This document shows, in pieces, positions 1 through 5,567 of a stretch of DNA of 7,477 nucleotides. The translations under genes and the position numbers were made by a program. The notes below the pieces were generated by a model. That model worked only from the letters and a program-made list of their open reading frames with translations, was not told where the DNA came from and searched no databases. Numbering within the stretch: position 1 is the stretch's first letter; each line of letters opens with the position of its first letter. Source of the stretch: an uncultured Burkholderiales bacterium (GTDB taxonomy: Bacteria; Pseudomonadota; Gammaproteobacteria; Burkholderiales; Burkholderiaceae_D); assembly GCA_903904635.1 (NCBI GenBank), contig CAIVDH010000098.1:1-7477 (forward strand), written 5' to 3'.

Positions 1-34
1 TAGCTGTTAAGGCGCTTTCCACATTTCCACCGTC

Positions 35-54
35 GTTCCGGCGCAGGCCGGAAC
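35..54. repeat. Small palindromic intergenic repeat
   Basis: Two perfectly complementary 8-base arms (GTTCCGGC at 35-42 and GCCGGAAC at 47-54) flank the 4-base loop GCAG. The flanks CGTC before and CCAG after match the general form of short GTCRTTCC...GGAAYCCAG repeats that are scattered between genes in many proteobacteria and resemble the neisserial dRS3 repeat. A T run lies at 63-68, but eight bases past the stem, so a rightward terminator is possible though not convincing. Only one copy is in this window, so its repeated nature is inferred from family resemblance. Confidence 0.55.
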
Positions 55-113
55 CCAGTGTCTTTTTTCAGCGCTGATTAAGCTAAGGTCACTGACGGCG
101 CAGAGTCATCGCC

Positions 114-1235
114 TCACCCCAGCAAACGCTCCACCAGCCAAAATCCCGCCACGCCTAATATCAACAACGATCCCCAGCGCAGCAAACGTTGCGCATAGCC
201 TTCATGTCGCATAAACGGCAACACCAGCAACAGTGCAATAGCAACCACCACCAGCTGCCCAAACTCCACACCCAAATTAAATGCCAGCAGCGTTTCAATA
301 AAATGCGATTGCGACAAACCCAGCTCGCGCAAGCCATTTGCAAAACCCATGCCGTGTATCAGACCAAATCCGAAAGCCAGCTTCCAGTTGTGATTTTTTA
401 TGTCGCGCGTCAGATTGAGTAATGCGGCGATGACGATAGAGAGCGCAATCACCGCTTCGATCAGCCGATCTGGCAGTGCTATCCAGTCCATGGCAGCAGC
501 CACTAGCGTGATGGAATGCGCAATCGTAAATGCGGTAACAACTTTAAGTACATAGGTTGCCACCGGCTTGAGTCCGACTACTCTGCCTATAGGCGCTGGG
601 CTGACAAGCAACAAGCCCGGCAATAGCAGGCACAATAAAAACAGTAAATGATCTGGCCCGCTCCAGATATGTAGCGCACCCTCACGCGCAAATATAAACA
701 AGGTGTCAATCAGCGCGACATCACGTAGCGCAAAACGCTGTACGACATGGCGCGCATCAAATACCGAAGAGGTCTCATTGCCATTAACAGCAAGTTTGAA
801 AAGCGCACGCGCCATTTTTTCTTGTTCATTGAAAAAATCGTAGCGCACCAACAAATAGTTGGCCTCTGCGGGCAAGGCAGTAGCCACATAATTTTGCCGC
901 ACATGGAGGCCATCATTGTGTATGGCGACGGTTTGATTTTTAAATGTGAGTGACAACGGCTTGCCATCGACTTCGAGTGCGAGCGATTTGTCGACTACCG
1001 CTGTCAGTGCCGGCTGCAATAGCAACAACTGATCGCGTTTGATTTCTTTTTGTTCAGCTGGTGGTATTTGTAAAAGACCGTTTAAATCTTTGATCGCGAA
1101 ATCGAGCTGCATAGTTAACGTAGCTTGATTGCTTTCTATCTGCACATAGCTATTGCCCGACTGATGTGCCTGTGCAGCGCATGCGATAAAACATAGCAGC
1201 ATGCCTATAAAACGCCACCCTAAAAACCGGCTCAT
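114..1235 (-). CDS. HupE/UreJ family membrane protein (exported N-terminal domain)
   Basis: This 373-residue protein has the layout of the HupE/UreJ_2 group. A signal peptide (residues 1-23, ending AQA before H24) is followed by a periplasmic domain of about 150 residues and then six or so hydrophobic segments (about 177-373). Conserved membrane motifs are visible: HIWSGPDHLLFLL with H189, D195 and H196; AFTIAHSITL with H240; GFGLIHGMGF with H294; and FNLGVEFGQ with E324. These histidine and acidic positions are the likely metal-handling sites. HupE and UreJ proteins are associated with nickel uptake for hydrogenase and urease. The long variant with an extracytoplasmic domain is poorly characterised, so its metal or role is unknown here. 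The start codon overlaps the stop of the upstream gene by 4 bp (ATGA), implying translational coupling. No hydrogenase or urease gene is in view, so a link to the amidase cluster is inferred from context alone. Confidence 0.85.
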   Translation of the reverse strand: MSRFLGWRFIGMLLCFIACAAQAHQSGNSYVQIESNQATLTMQLDFAIKDLNGLLQIPPAEQKEIKRDQLLLLQPALTAVVDKSLALEVDGKPLSLTFKNQTVAIHNDGLHVRQNYVATALPAEANYLLVRYDFFNEQEKMARALFKLAVNGNETSSVFDARHVVQRFALRDVALIDTLFIFAREGALHIWSGPDHLLFLLCLLLPGLLLVSPAPIGRVVGLKPVATYVLKVVTAFTIAHSITLVAAAMDWIALPDRLIEAVIALSIVIAALLNLTRDIKNHNWKLAFGFGLIHGMGFANGLRELGLSQSHFIETLLAFNLGVEFGQLVVVAIALLLVLPFMRHEGYAQRLLRWGSLLILGVAGFWLVERLLG

Positions 1236-1951
1236 GGTGACGATAACGCCTCAAGGGTGGATAGCTTCAGGCTATCTGCCCAGGTATTTTTGAATTTTTG
1301 TAGTAGCTCTGCAAAACGGTTCTGGCATTTCGCTTTGGGCAGCGCGCCAGACTCTGCCGCTTTCAGATAATGCACCGCGAGTATGAAGGTCACCTCTTCC
1401 GCATCAACTGCCGCATCTTTCATGGGCAACAATAACTCTCCTAAGCTGATCATTTCCAGCAAGGTCTGCTTGTCTTCTTTAATCGGTTGTAGCGGATTAT
1501 CCGTAAAGCTATCGTAAAAATAATCTTTGAACAGCATGAAGCGCGCTACTGTCACATGTTTTGCACGCGGATCTAATGCTATAGCATCACGCCATGCTTG
1601 CAGATCTGCGAGATAGAGTTTGGTGTAATTGGAAATTGCCAGTTTGTTGGGGCTGGCATTGAGCTGGTTCACCAGCGTGAGTGTTTCCAACCCTTGCGTT
1701 TTGCCATGACTCATGATGTCTTCATTGAGCAATCCGCGGATTTCAGTCAGTATTTTCCCGGTCTGAAAACGCGCTGATGCACGCGCTGCTGGCGTTGCGC
1801 TCGATTGCGCGGTGCGATGTAATTCATCAAGTTTGCCTAAATAAGATTTGCGTGCTTCAGCACTGATGGCATCATGCGCAAATCCAGCGGGCACTGACAA
1901 AGCCAGTCCCGCGACAACAATAAAATGCTTAAGCCAGCACGGCAGTTTCAT
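1232..1951 (-). CDS. Exported helical protein of unknown function
   Basis: I do not recognise this 239-residue protein as a named family. Residues 1-25 form a clear signal peptide (basic start, hydrophobic core, GFA before H26), so it should be periplasmic. The mature part looks mostly alpha-helical, with amphipathic stretches around 30-75, 110-145 and 160-220, and has a single cysteine (C209). No membrane segment follows the signal peptide and no catalytic motif is visible. It overlaps the genes on both sides by 4 bp, so it is the middle cistron of a tightly coupled trio and probably works with its neighbours. A scaffold or binding role is possible but is only a guess. The short overlap, the signal peptide at the first Met, and the lack of an obvious ribosome-binding site (consistent with coupled translation) support the chosen start. 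Confidence 0.75.
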   Translation of the reverse strand: MKLPCWLKHFIVVAGLALSVPAGFAHDAISAEARKSYLGKLDELHRTAQSSATPAARASARFQTGKILTEIRGLLNEDIMSHGKTQGLETLTLVNQLNASPNKLAISNYTKLYLADLQAWRDAIALDPRAKHVTVARFMLFKDYFYDSFTDNPLQPIKEDKQTLLEMISLGELLLPMKDAAVDAEEVTFILAVHYLKAAESGALPKAKCQNRFAELLQKFKNTWADSLKLSTLEALSSP

Positions 1952-2508
1952 GGTGTGACAGAAGGAGGCTCAATAGTTTCATTCAGGGCCACTGCTTTGG
2001 CTCCGGGATGCACGACCATACCAAATTTACCTTCCAGCGGCACGTTTATTCCTAATGCTTTACTTTTTTCCATCAGTCCGGCTGTAACTACATAGCCATG
2101 ATGCAAAGGCAGATCATTTCTGGCAACCAGCACATGGTCACCCGTGTCTAGCAACACTTGCAAGGGCATAGGATTAAATTCTTCGAATGGTGCACGACCA
2201 TTAAACATGGCGTCGGCATGCGCATAAGAGAGTATGGCCAGCTTGGCCTGATTGGTTTTTAATAAAGCTGCCACTCGGTTGATATCACGTGCACGACTCA
2301 CCAGTGCATGCGACAGCGGCAGTGTTTCTGCCAATACCTCTACCCAAGTGTCCGCAACTTTGTCGCCATCGAGATCACTGTGCGACGTCAGTAGCTGCAT
2401 ATGACGCTTGCGAAAAATGTCCCACTGCCGATAAGGCGTATGCGCCCAAGCGGGTAAAACCGGTAACGCCAACAGTACTGCTGATAGTAAAAATTCACGT
2501 CTTTGCAT
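1948..2508 (-). CDS. Small exported protein, possibly solute-binding-like
   Basis: This 186-residue protein begins MQRREFLLSA, which has a paired arginine and hydrophobic core. It could be a Sec signal or a weak Tat signal (RREFL), with the cut likely after PAWA before H23. The mature chain has a mixed alpha/beta pattern (for example QAKLAILSYAHADAMFNG at 87-104, then beta-rich DHVLVARNDL and HGYVVTAGL) that recalls periplasmic solute-binding proteins, but it is far shorter than a full binding protein. That link is a weak resemblance, not an identification. Residues 45-53 (D45, D47, G48, D49, D53) resemble an Asp-rich calcium loop. No cysteine is present. Its start lies just behind the U tract of the upstream terminator, with only a poor GGGTG ribosome-binding site. 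It is the first gene of the three-gene overlap chain, so whatever reads through or starts here controls all three. Confidence 0.72.
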   Translation of the reverse strand: MQRREFLLSAVLLALPVLPAWAHTPYRQWDIFRKRHMQLLTSHSDLDGDKVADTWVEVLAETLPLSHALVSRARDINRVAALLKTNQAKLAILSYAHADAMFNGRAPFEEFNPMPLQVLLDTGDHVLVARNDLPLHHGYVVTAGLMEKSKALGINVPLEGKFGMVVHPGAKAVALNETIEPPSVTP

Positions 2509-2517
2509 GGCACACCC

Positions 2518-2547
2518 AAAAAAAAGAGCGAGGATGTCCTCGCTCTT
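2518..2547 (-). terminator. Intrinsic terminator after the amidase gene
   Basis: Read on the minus strand, the arm AAGAGCGAGG, a 4-base loop and the perfect complementary arm CCTCGCTCTT make a 10-bp stem (2524-2547). Eight T follow at once (2525-2518). It begins 18 bases past the amidase stop codon and ends 10 bases before the next gene's ATG. It should end most amidase transcripts and leave the downstream three genes to read-through or to a promoter inside the amidase gene. Confidence 0.9.
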
Positions 2548-2564
2548 AATTAATCACAAGCTAC

Positions 2565-3818
2565 TTATTTCTTGCTGAAGATTTCCATAGGGCAGATGGT
2601 CGATACCAGATAGTTAGGTACGTCAACCACGTTACCGACACGCAGGTCGCAAGCGACGCTGGTGACTACGTAGGCTTCTTCTTTGGACAGGCCTTTGTTA
2701 GCCATGAGCCAGTCGATCATTTCCAGCAGCGAATTACGTGCTGCCAGGGTCAGATCATTCGACAACTGTGTCAAAGGCTTGATTTTTTCGCTGTCGAGGT
2801 AAGCCCACTGTGGTGGAACTTCGCCAGCGTTTTTGAACGGATAGCCCACGGTTGCGTGGAAGCTGTCTGGTTCGAGTTTCTTGATTTGTGAGCCGCCTTC
2901 GAATTGTGGCTGTTTAACCATCGAAGCCATACCCTTACGGATAGAAGTTTCAACTGTTACAACTGCACCCATTTCGATTGCTGTACCAGCTACTTCGCCA
3001 TCACCTTGTGCATAGTGCACGTCGCCGATGAAGAAGCCGCAGCCGTCTATGAAGCAAGGCAACAGCAATGTGGTACCAGCGACCATTTGCTTAACGTCCA
3101 TGTTGCCACCGTTTTCACGTGGTGGAATGGTACGCAGGCATTTGTCTTTATGGCTACCGTTTACGCCACAAACTTCTGGTGGACGCGCACTGGTTGGCTC
3201 TGGTGGCAATGCAACGCCGCCAGCAGCGGCCAATTGCGATTCACGTGCCAGCCATTTGTTAACTTCTTGCTCGCCTGGCAATACACCAACTGAACCCATG
3301 AAACCATTCATCGGAATACGAACGCCAGGAATCTGATCCGATACGGCTTCGTAACGGTTGAGCTTCCAGTTCGCTACGAATGGCGTAGGGAAATGATCTG
3401 GCAAGAAACCAAAACCTGGGATCAGGGTGGTATAGCCATATTCATTTGGTTCGATATCGATCAGTTTGATGGCCAGCACGTCGCCGCGCTTTGCGCCTTC
3501 AATGTAGATCGGACCTGTCATTGGGTGAATCAGGTTCAGATCGATTGCCAATACGTCTTTAGGACGAGAATTGATGTTCAGATTTGAATCCAACGCATCA
3601 CGTGTGTGAACCTTGATCAATTGACCTGGCTTGGCACGTGCGACTGGTTTGATTGCTGGGTGATAGCGATTGAAGCAATTAGGATCCTGCTCGCAATGCT
3701 CGCCGCCTTTCTTTACTTCAACGATCGACAATGTTTTTGAGTCGGTCGTATCGGCAAATGCAAACTGGCTGAAACTTGCTGCGGCTGCTGCAACAAGTAG
3801 TGCTGGTATTAAACGCAT
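2565..3818 (-). CDS. Exported acetamidase/formamidase family protein
   Basis: This 417-residue protein belongs to the FmdA/AmdA family, whose members hydrolyse formamide or short aliphatic amides to ammonia and the acid. Family signatures are LIHPMTGPIYIEGA (about 96-109), PPRENGGNMD (232-241), the metal-site region GDVHYAQGDGE (265-275, with D266, H268, D273 and E275) and the C-terminal VVDVPNYLVS (397-406). Unlike the cytoplasmic enzymes, it starts with a signal peptide (residues 1-22, ending AFA before D23), so it should act in the periplasm. It has eight cysteines in four close or plausible pairs (42/48, 217/227, 255/260, 390/409), which suits disulfides outside the cytoplasm. An in-frame ATG at 3887 exists, but the start at 3818 is preferred: GGAG lies 7 bases upstream and the signal peptide begins exactly there. 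The substrate is unknown; formamide or a related amide is the default. Confidence 0.9.
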   Translation of the reverse strand: MRLIPALLVAAAAASFSQFAFADTTDSKTLSIVEVKKGGEHCEQDPNCFNRYHPAIKPVARAKPGQLIKVHTRDALDSNLNINSRPKDVLAIDLNLIHPMTGPIYIEGAKRGDVLAIKLIDIEPNEYGYTTLIPGFGFLPDHFPTPFVANWKLNRYEAVSDQIPGVRIPMNGFMGSVGVLPGEQEVNKWLARESQLAAAGGVALPPEPTSARPPEVCGVNGSHKDKCLRTIPPRENGGNMDVKQMVAGTTLLLPCFIDGCGFFIGDVHYAQGDGEVAGTAIEMGAVVTVETSIRKGMASMVKQPQFEGGSQIKKLEPDSFHATVGYPFKNAGEVPPQWAYLDSEKIKPLTQLSNDLTLAARNSLLEMIDWLMANKGLSKEEAYVVTSVACDLRVGNVVDVPNYLVSTICPMEIFSKK

Positions 3819-3878
3819 GTAATTCTCCGAAAAAGGATAGCAAGGAAATTCATACCCGGATAAAACTTTTGTTGTTAT

Positions 3879-3916
3879 TTGCTTCATCCGTTTATTTCCA
3901 CGAATTTATGAAGCAA
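3879..3916. promoter_or_regulatory. 9-bp inverted repeat in the amidase leader
   Basis: TTGCTTCAT (3879-3887) and ATGAAGCAA (3908-3916) are exact complements separated by 20 bases. They lie 60-100 bases upstream of the amidase start. The element could be an operator or a leader hairpin in the RNA if transcription starts near 3979. There is no U tract after it, so it is not a terminator. The function is inferred from position only. Confidence 0.45.
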
Positions 3917-3985
3917 CCATGTTTTACCAATATTGATAGTTTTTGTCTAATAGAAACTTGTATTACGGCAATAGATTTACTGAAT

Positions 3986-4013
3986 TTAATACTTTTTTAA
4001 TAAAACTTGTCAA
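3986..4013 (-). promoter_or_regulatory. Candidate sigma-70 promoter for the amidase gene
   Basis: On the minus strand there is a perfect -35 TTGACA (4013 to 4008), a 16-base spacer and a -10 TATTAA (3991 to 3986, four of six matches). Transcription would start near 3979, giving a leader of about 160 bases. The region is very AT-rich, so other -10-like boxes closer to the gene cannot be excluded. Confidence 0.45.
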
Positions 4014-4042
4014 AATTAAATACTTAGACCATGAATAGTTTA

Positions 4043-4071
4043 TTGATTTATAGTTTGTTTGGAAGCATAAT
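4043..4071 (+). promoter_or_regulatory. Candidate sigma-70 promoter for the ArsR-led operon
   Basis: A -35 TTGATT (4043-4048), a 17-base spacer and a -10 CATAAT (4066-4071, five of six matches) precede the regulator gene. The start would be near 4078, a leader of about 23 bases. The heptamer ATAGTTT occurs at 4035-4041 and 4050-4056, one copy inside the spacer and one just upstream, which is where an autorepressor site could lie. No ribosome-binding site is visible between here and the ATG at 4101. Confidence 0.55.
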
Positions 4072-4100
4072 GAGCGCAATTCATCACTTCCCGTATTGAC

Positions 4101-4439
4101 ATGACCATTACCCAAGATTTTGATTTAACCGCTATGCGCAGCTCGGCTGATGCCGCCTGCGCGCTCATGCGCGTGCTCTCCAATCCCGACCGGCTGCTGC
4201 TGCTGTGCCAGTTGTCTGGTGGTGAACGCCGAGTGGGCGAACTTGAAGCTCTGCTCGATATTCAGCAGCCTACTTTGTCGCAACAACTCGCCGTGCTGCG
4301 TGATGAATCATTAGTCGCAACACGGCGCGAAGGTAAGCAAATTTATTACCGTATCGCCAGCGAATCTGCGCTGGCCGTTATGGCAGCACTTTATGACCAA
4401 TTTTGTGCCCAACCCAAGGAGAATCCACATGATGATTGA
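4101..4439 (+). CDS. ArsR-family regulator, BigR/SqrR/YgaV-like persulfide sensor
   Basis: This 112-residue winged-helix repressor covers the whole ArsR/SmtB fold. The recognition-helix region is around [15 protein letters not shown] (58-72), followed by the wing [12 protein letters not shown] (74-85). Cysteines at 36 (in [11 protein letters not shown]) and 102 (in YDQFCAQ) are 66 residues apart, the same spacing as C42/C108 of BigR and C41/C107 of SqrR, which form a sulfur link when exposed to sulfide or persulfide and release DNA. There is also a third cysteine, C20. The typical ArsR metal motif is not seen. It heads an operon with YeeE/YedE and DUF2892 genes, the usual partners of BigR. 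By analogy it probably represses its own operon until reactive sulfur appears. An in-frame stop at 4071 rules out a longer start, and no ribosome-binding site is visible before the ATG. Confidence 0.88.
   Translation: MTITQDFDLTAMRSSADAACALMRVLSNPDRLLLLCQLSGGERRVGELEALLDIQQPTLSQQLAVLRDESLVATRREGKQIYYRIASESALAVMAALYDQFCAQPKENPHDD
4416..4421 (+). promoter_or_regulatory. Ribosome-binding site fixing the first YeeE/YedE start
   Basis: AAGGAG sits 7 bases before the ATG at 4429, inside the end of the regulator gene. It decides between this start and an in-frame ATG at 4393, which has no such site. Confidence 0.85.
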
Positions 4440-4860
4440 TACAGCGAATTTCACCCCAGGCTTGTCGCTGCTGGGCGGCATACTGATAGGTAGTGCATCA
4501 GCACTATTTATTCTGGCCAATGGCCGCATCGCCGGCATTAGCGGCATAGTCGGCGGTTTGCTGCGCCCGCGTGCCGGCGATTTAATCTGGCGCATAGCAT
4601 TCCTGCTTGGCCTGATTTTGGCACCGTTGCTCGTCTTTGCCTTCATGCCACCGGTTACCGTGAGGATAGATGCCGGTACCGAAATACTGATTATTGCCGG
4701 ACTGTTGGTCGGCGTAGGCACACGTTACGGTGCAGGTTGCACCAGCGGACATGGCGTATGCGGTCTGTCCCGTCTTTCTATGCGCTCACTGATCGCAACG
4801 ATGGCATTCATGGCTGCTGGTATGGCAGCCGTATTTATCATGCGCCACTTGCTCGCCTGA
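4429..4860 (+). CDS. YeeE/YedE family membrane protein, first half (PmpA-like)
   Basis: This 143-residue membrane protein has about four hydrophobic segments (roughly 10-30, 52-73, 85-100, 117-140). It carries the family hallmark [12 protein letters not shown] at 101-112, with C104 and C111. In the full-length YeeE transporter, conserved cysteines in such loops pass thiosulfate through the membrane. The half-size proteins, found as adjacent pairs beside BigR-type regulators, are thought to move a sulfur compound, but the exact substrate is not settled. The gene overlaps the regulator by 11 bp and is followed 14 bases later by its partner. It most likely forms an inner-membrane complex with that protein. 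The start was chosen for its strong ribosome-binding site; the second ATG at 4432 is an equal alternative. Confidence 0.88.
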   Translation: MMIDTANFTPGLSLLGGILIGSASALFILANGRIAGISGIVGGLLRPRAGDLIWRIAFLLGLILAPLLVFAFMPPVTVRIDAGTEILIIAGLLVGVGTRYGAGCTSGHGVCGLSRLSMRSLIATMAFMAAGMAAVFIMRHLLA

Positions 4861-4874
4861 ACCCAGAGAACAAT

Positions 4875-5327
4875 ATGAAAAAACATATCGACACAGCTTC
4901 AGCTTTCATCGTTGGCCTGATCTTTGGCATAGGCCTGATTTTCGGCGGCATGACTAATCCGGCCAAGGTCATCGGCTTTCTGGATATTTTCGGTAGCTGG
5001 GATCCTTCATTGGCATTTGTGATGGGCGGTGCCATTCTGGTGGGCGTGATTGCATTTCGCTTTGCCAAACAACGCACGACCAGTTTTGTAGGTGGCGCCA
5101 TGCATTTGCCCACATCAAATGATATTGATAAACGACTCATAATCGGTAGCGTGCTGTTCGGCGCTGGCTGGGGCATGGCAGGTTTTTGCCCGGGCCCTGC
5201 CATCACTTCGCTAGGTACTGGCAATCCCAAGGCGGTTATTTTTGTCGTGGCGATGGTTGCAGGCATGGCTATTTTTGAACTGGCTGATCGCTACTGGCAT
5301 CAGCCGCGCCGCGCAAACGCGCAGTAA
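4875..5327 (+). CDS. YeeE/YedE family membrane protein, second half (PmpB/DUF6691-like)
   Basis: This 150-residue protein is the partner half. It has the typical GMTNPAKVIGFLDIFG motif (25-40), WDPSLAFVMGGA (42-53) and the cysteine loop GFCPGPAITSLGTG (103-116, with C105). Four hydrophobic segments are visible (about 8-25, 45-62, 88-104, 119-137). A basic linker and an acidic stretch (RFAKQRTTSF, then SNDIDKR) lie between the two halves and probably face the cytoplasm. Together with the preceding gene it makes the equivalent of one YeeE-like transporter with conserved cysteines on both halves. An upstream in-frame ATG at 4737 would place the start inside the preceding gene in another frame and add 46 non-membrane residues unlike the family. 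The Met at 4875, with lysines just before the first membrane segment, is therefore the real start, although its ribosome-binding site (AGAG) is weak. Confidence 0.87.
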   Translation: MKKHIDTASAFIVGLIFGIGLIFGGMTNPAKVIGFLDIFGSWDPSLAFVMGGAILVGVIAFRFAKQRTTSFVGGAMHLPTSNDIDKRLIIGSVLFGAGWGMAGFCPGPAITSLGTGNPKAVIFVVAMVAGMAIFELADRYWHQPRRANAQ

Positions 5328-5368
5328 AATTTTTTCGCGTCGTTTTTTTAAACCTCAAGGAGATCATC

Positions 5369-5560
5369 ATGCAAGTGAATGTTGGCACTACCGATCGCGC
5401 ACTCCGTATATTGTTTGGTGTATTGCTGATTTTGCTAACAGTATTTCAAGTGATAGGGCCATGGGGCTGGCTAGGTTTGATCGCGATAGCAACCGGCGCA
5501 CTTCGCTTCTGCCCTGCTTATAAAATTCTGGGCTTAAATACTTGCCCAAAACCGGAATAA
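5369..5560 (+). CDS. DUF2892 (YgaP-type) small membrane protein
   Basis: This 63-residue protein matches the DUF2892 domain, which is also the membrane tail of the rhodanese YgaP. It starts with VNVGTTDRALRILFG, has two hydrophobic helices (about 12-29 and 33-45) separated by GPWGW, and ends in the conserved cysteine segment RFCPAYKILGLNTC with C48 and C59. In sulfur-response operons such proteins sit beside BigR and YeeE/YedE genes and may hold or pass sulfane sulfur at the membrane; the reaction is unproven. AAGGAG lies 6 bases before the ATG, the best ribosome-binding site in this operon. There is no attached rhodanese domain here, and no rhodanese gene is in the window. Confidence 0.87.
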   Translation: MQVNVGTTDRALRILFGVLLILLTVFQVIGPWGWLGLIAIATGALRFCPAYKILGLNTCPKPE

Positions 5561-5567
5561 ATACATC

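Noticed and set aside
68..77. Palindrome TCAGCGCTGA near the end of the HupE/UreJ gene
   Set aside because: It has no loop and on the minus strand is followed by A, not T, so it is not a terminator. No other role can be supported.
2904..3293. Long plus-strand open frame opposite the amidase gene
   Set aside because: It is antisense to a well-supported family protein, has no start signals and its residue composition is unlike a real protein.
3819..3887. Upstream in-frame ATG that would extend the amidase by 23 residues
   Set aside because: The added residues lack a signal-peptide character and would bury the real one. A GGAG site and a textbook signal peptide point to 3818.
4021..4100. Search for an ATTC-N8-GAAT type SqrR operator before the regulator
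   Set aside because: I could not find this pattern. Only short direct repeats and a weak ATGA/TCAT pairing (4070-4085) are present.
4393..4428. Earlier in-frame ATG for the first YeeE/YedE gene
   Set aside because: It has no ribosome-binding site, whereas AAGGAG stands 7 bases before 4429.
4737..4874. Earlier in-frame ATG for the second YeeE/YedE gene
   Set aside because: It would read the end of the first half in another frame and add a hydrophilic stretch unlike the family.
4838..5266. Minus-strand open frame opposite the second YeeE/YedE gene
   Set aside because: It is the mirror of a conserved membrane protein and has no ribosome-binding site or recognisable domain.
5317..5349. ACGCG/CGCGT stem followed by seven T between the second YeeE/YedE gene and DUF2892
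   Set aside because: The stem is only 5 bp with a 14-base loop, so at most a weak attenuator. The downstream gene clearly belongs to the same functional set.
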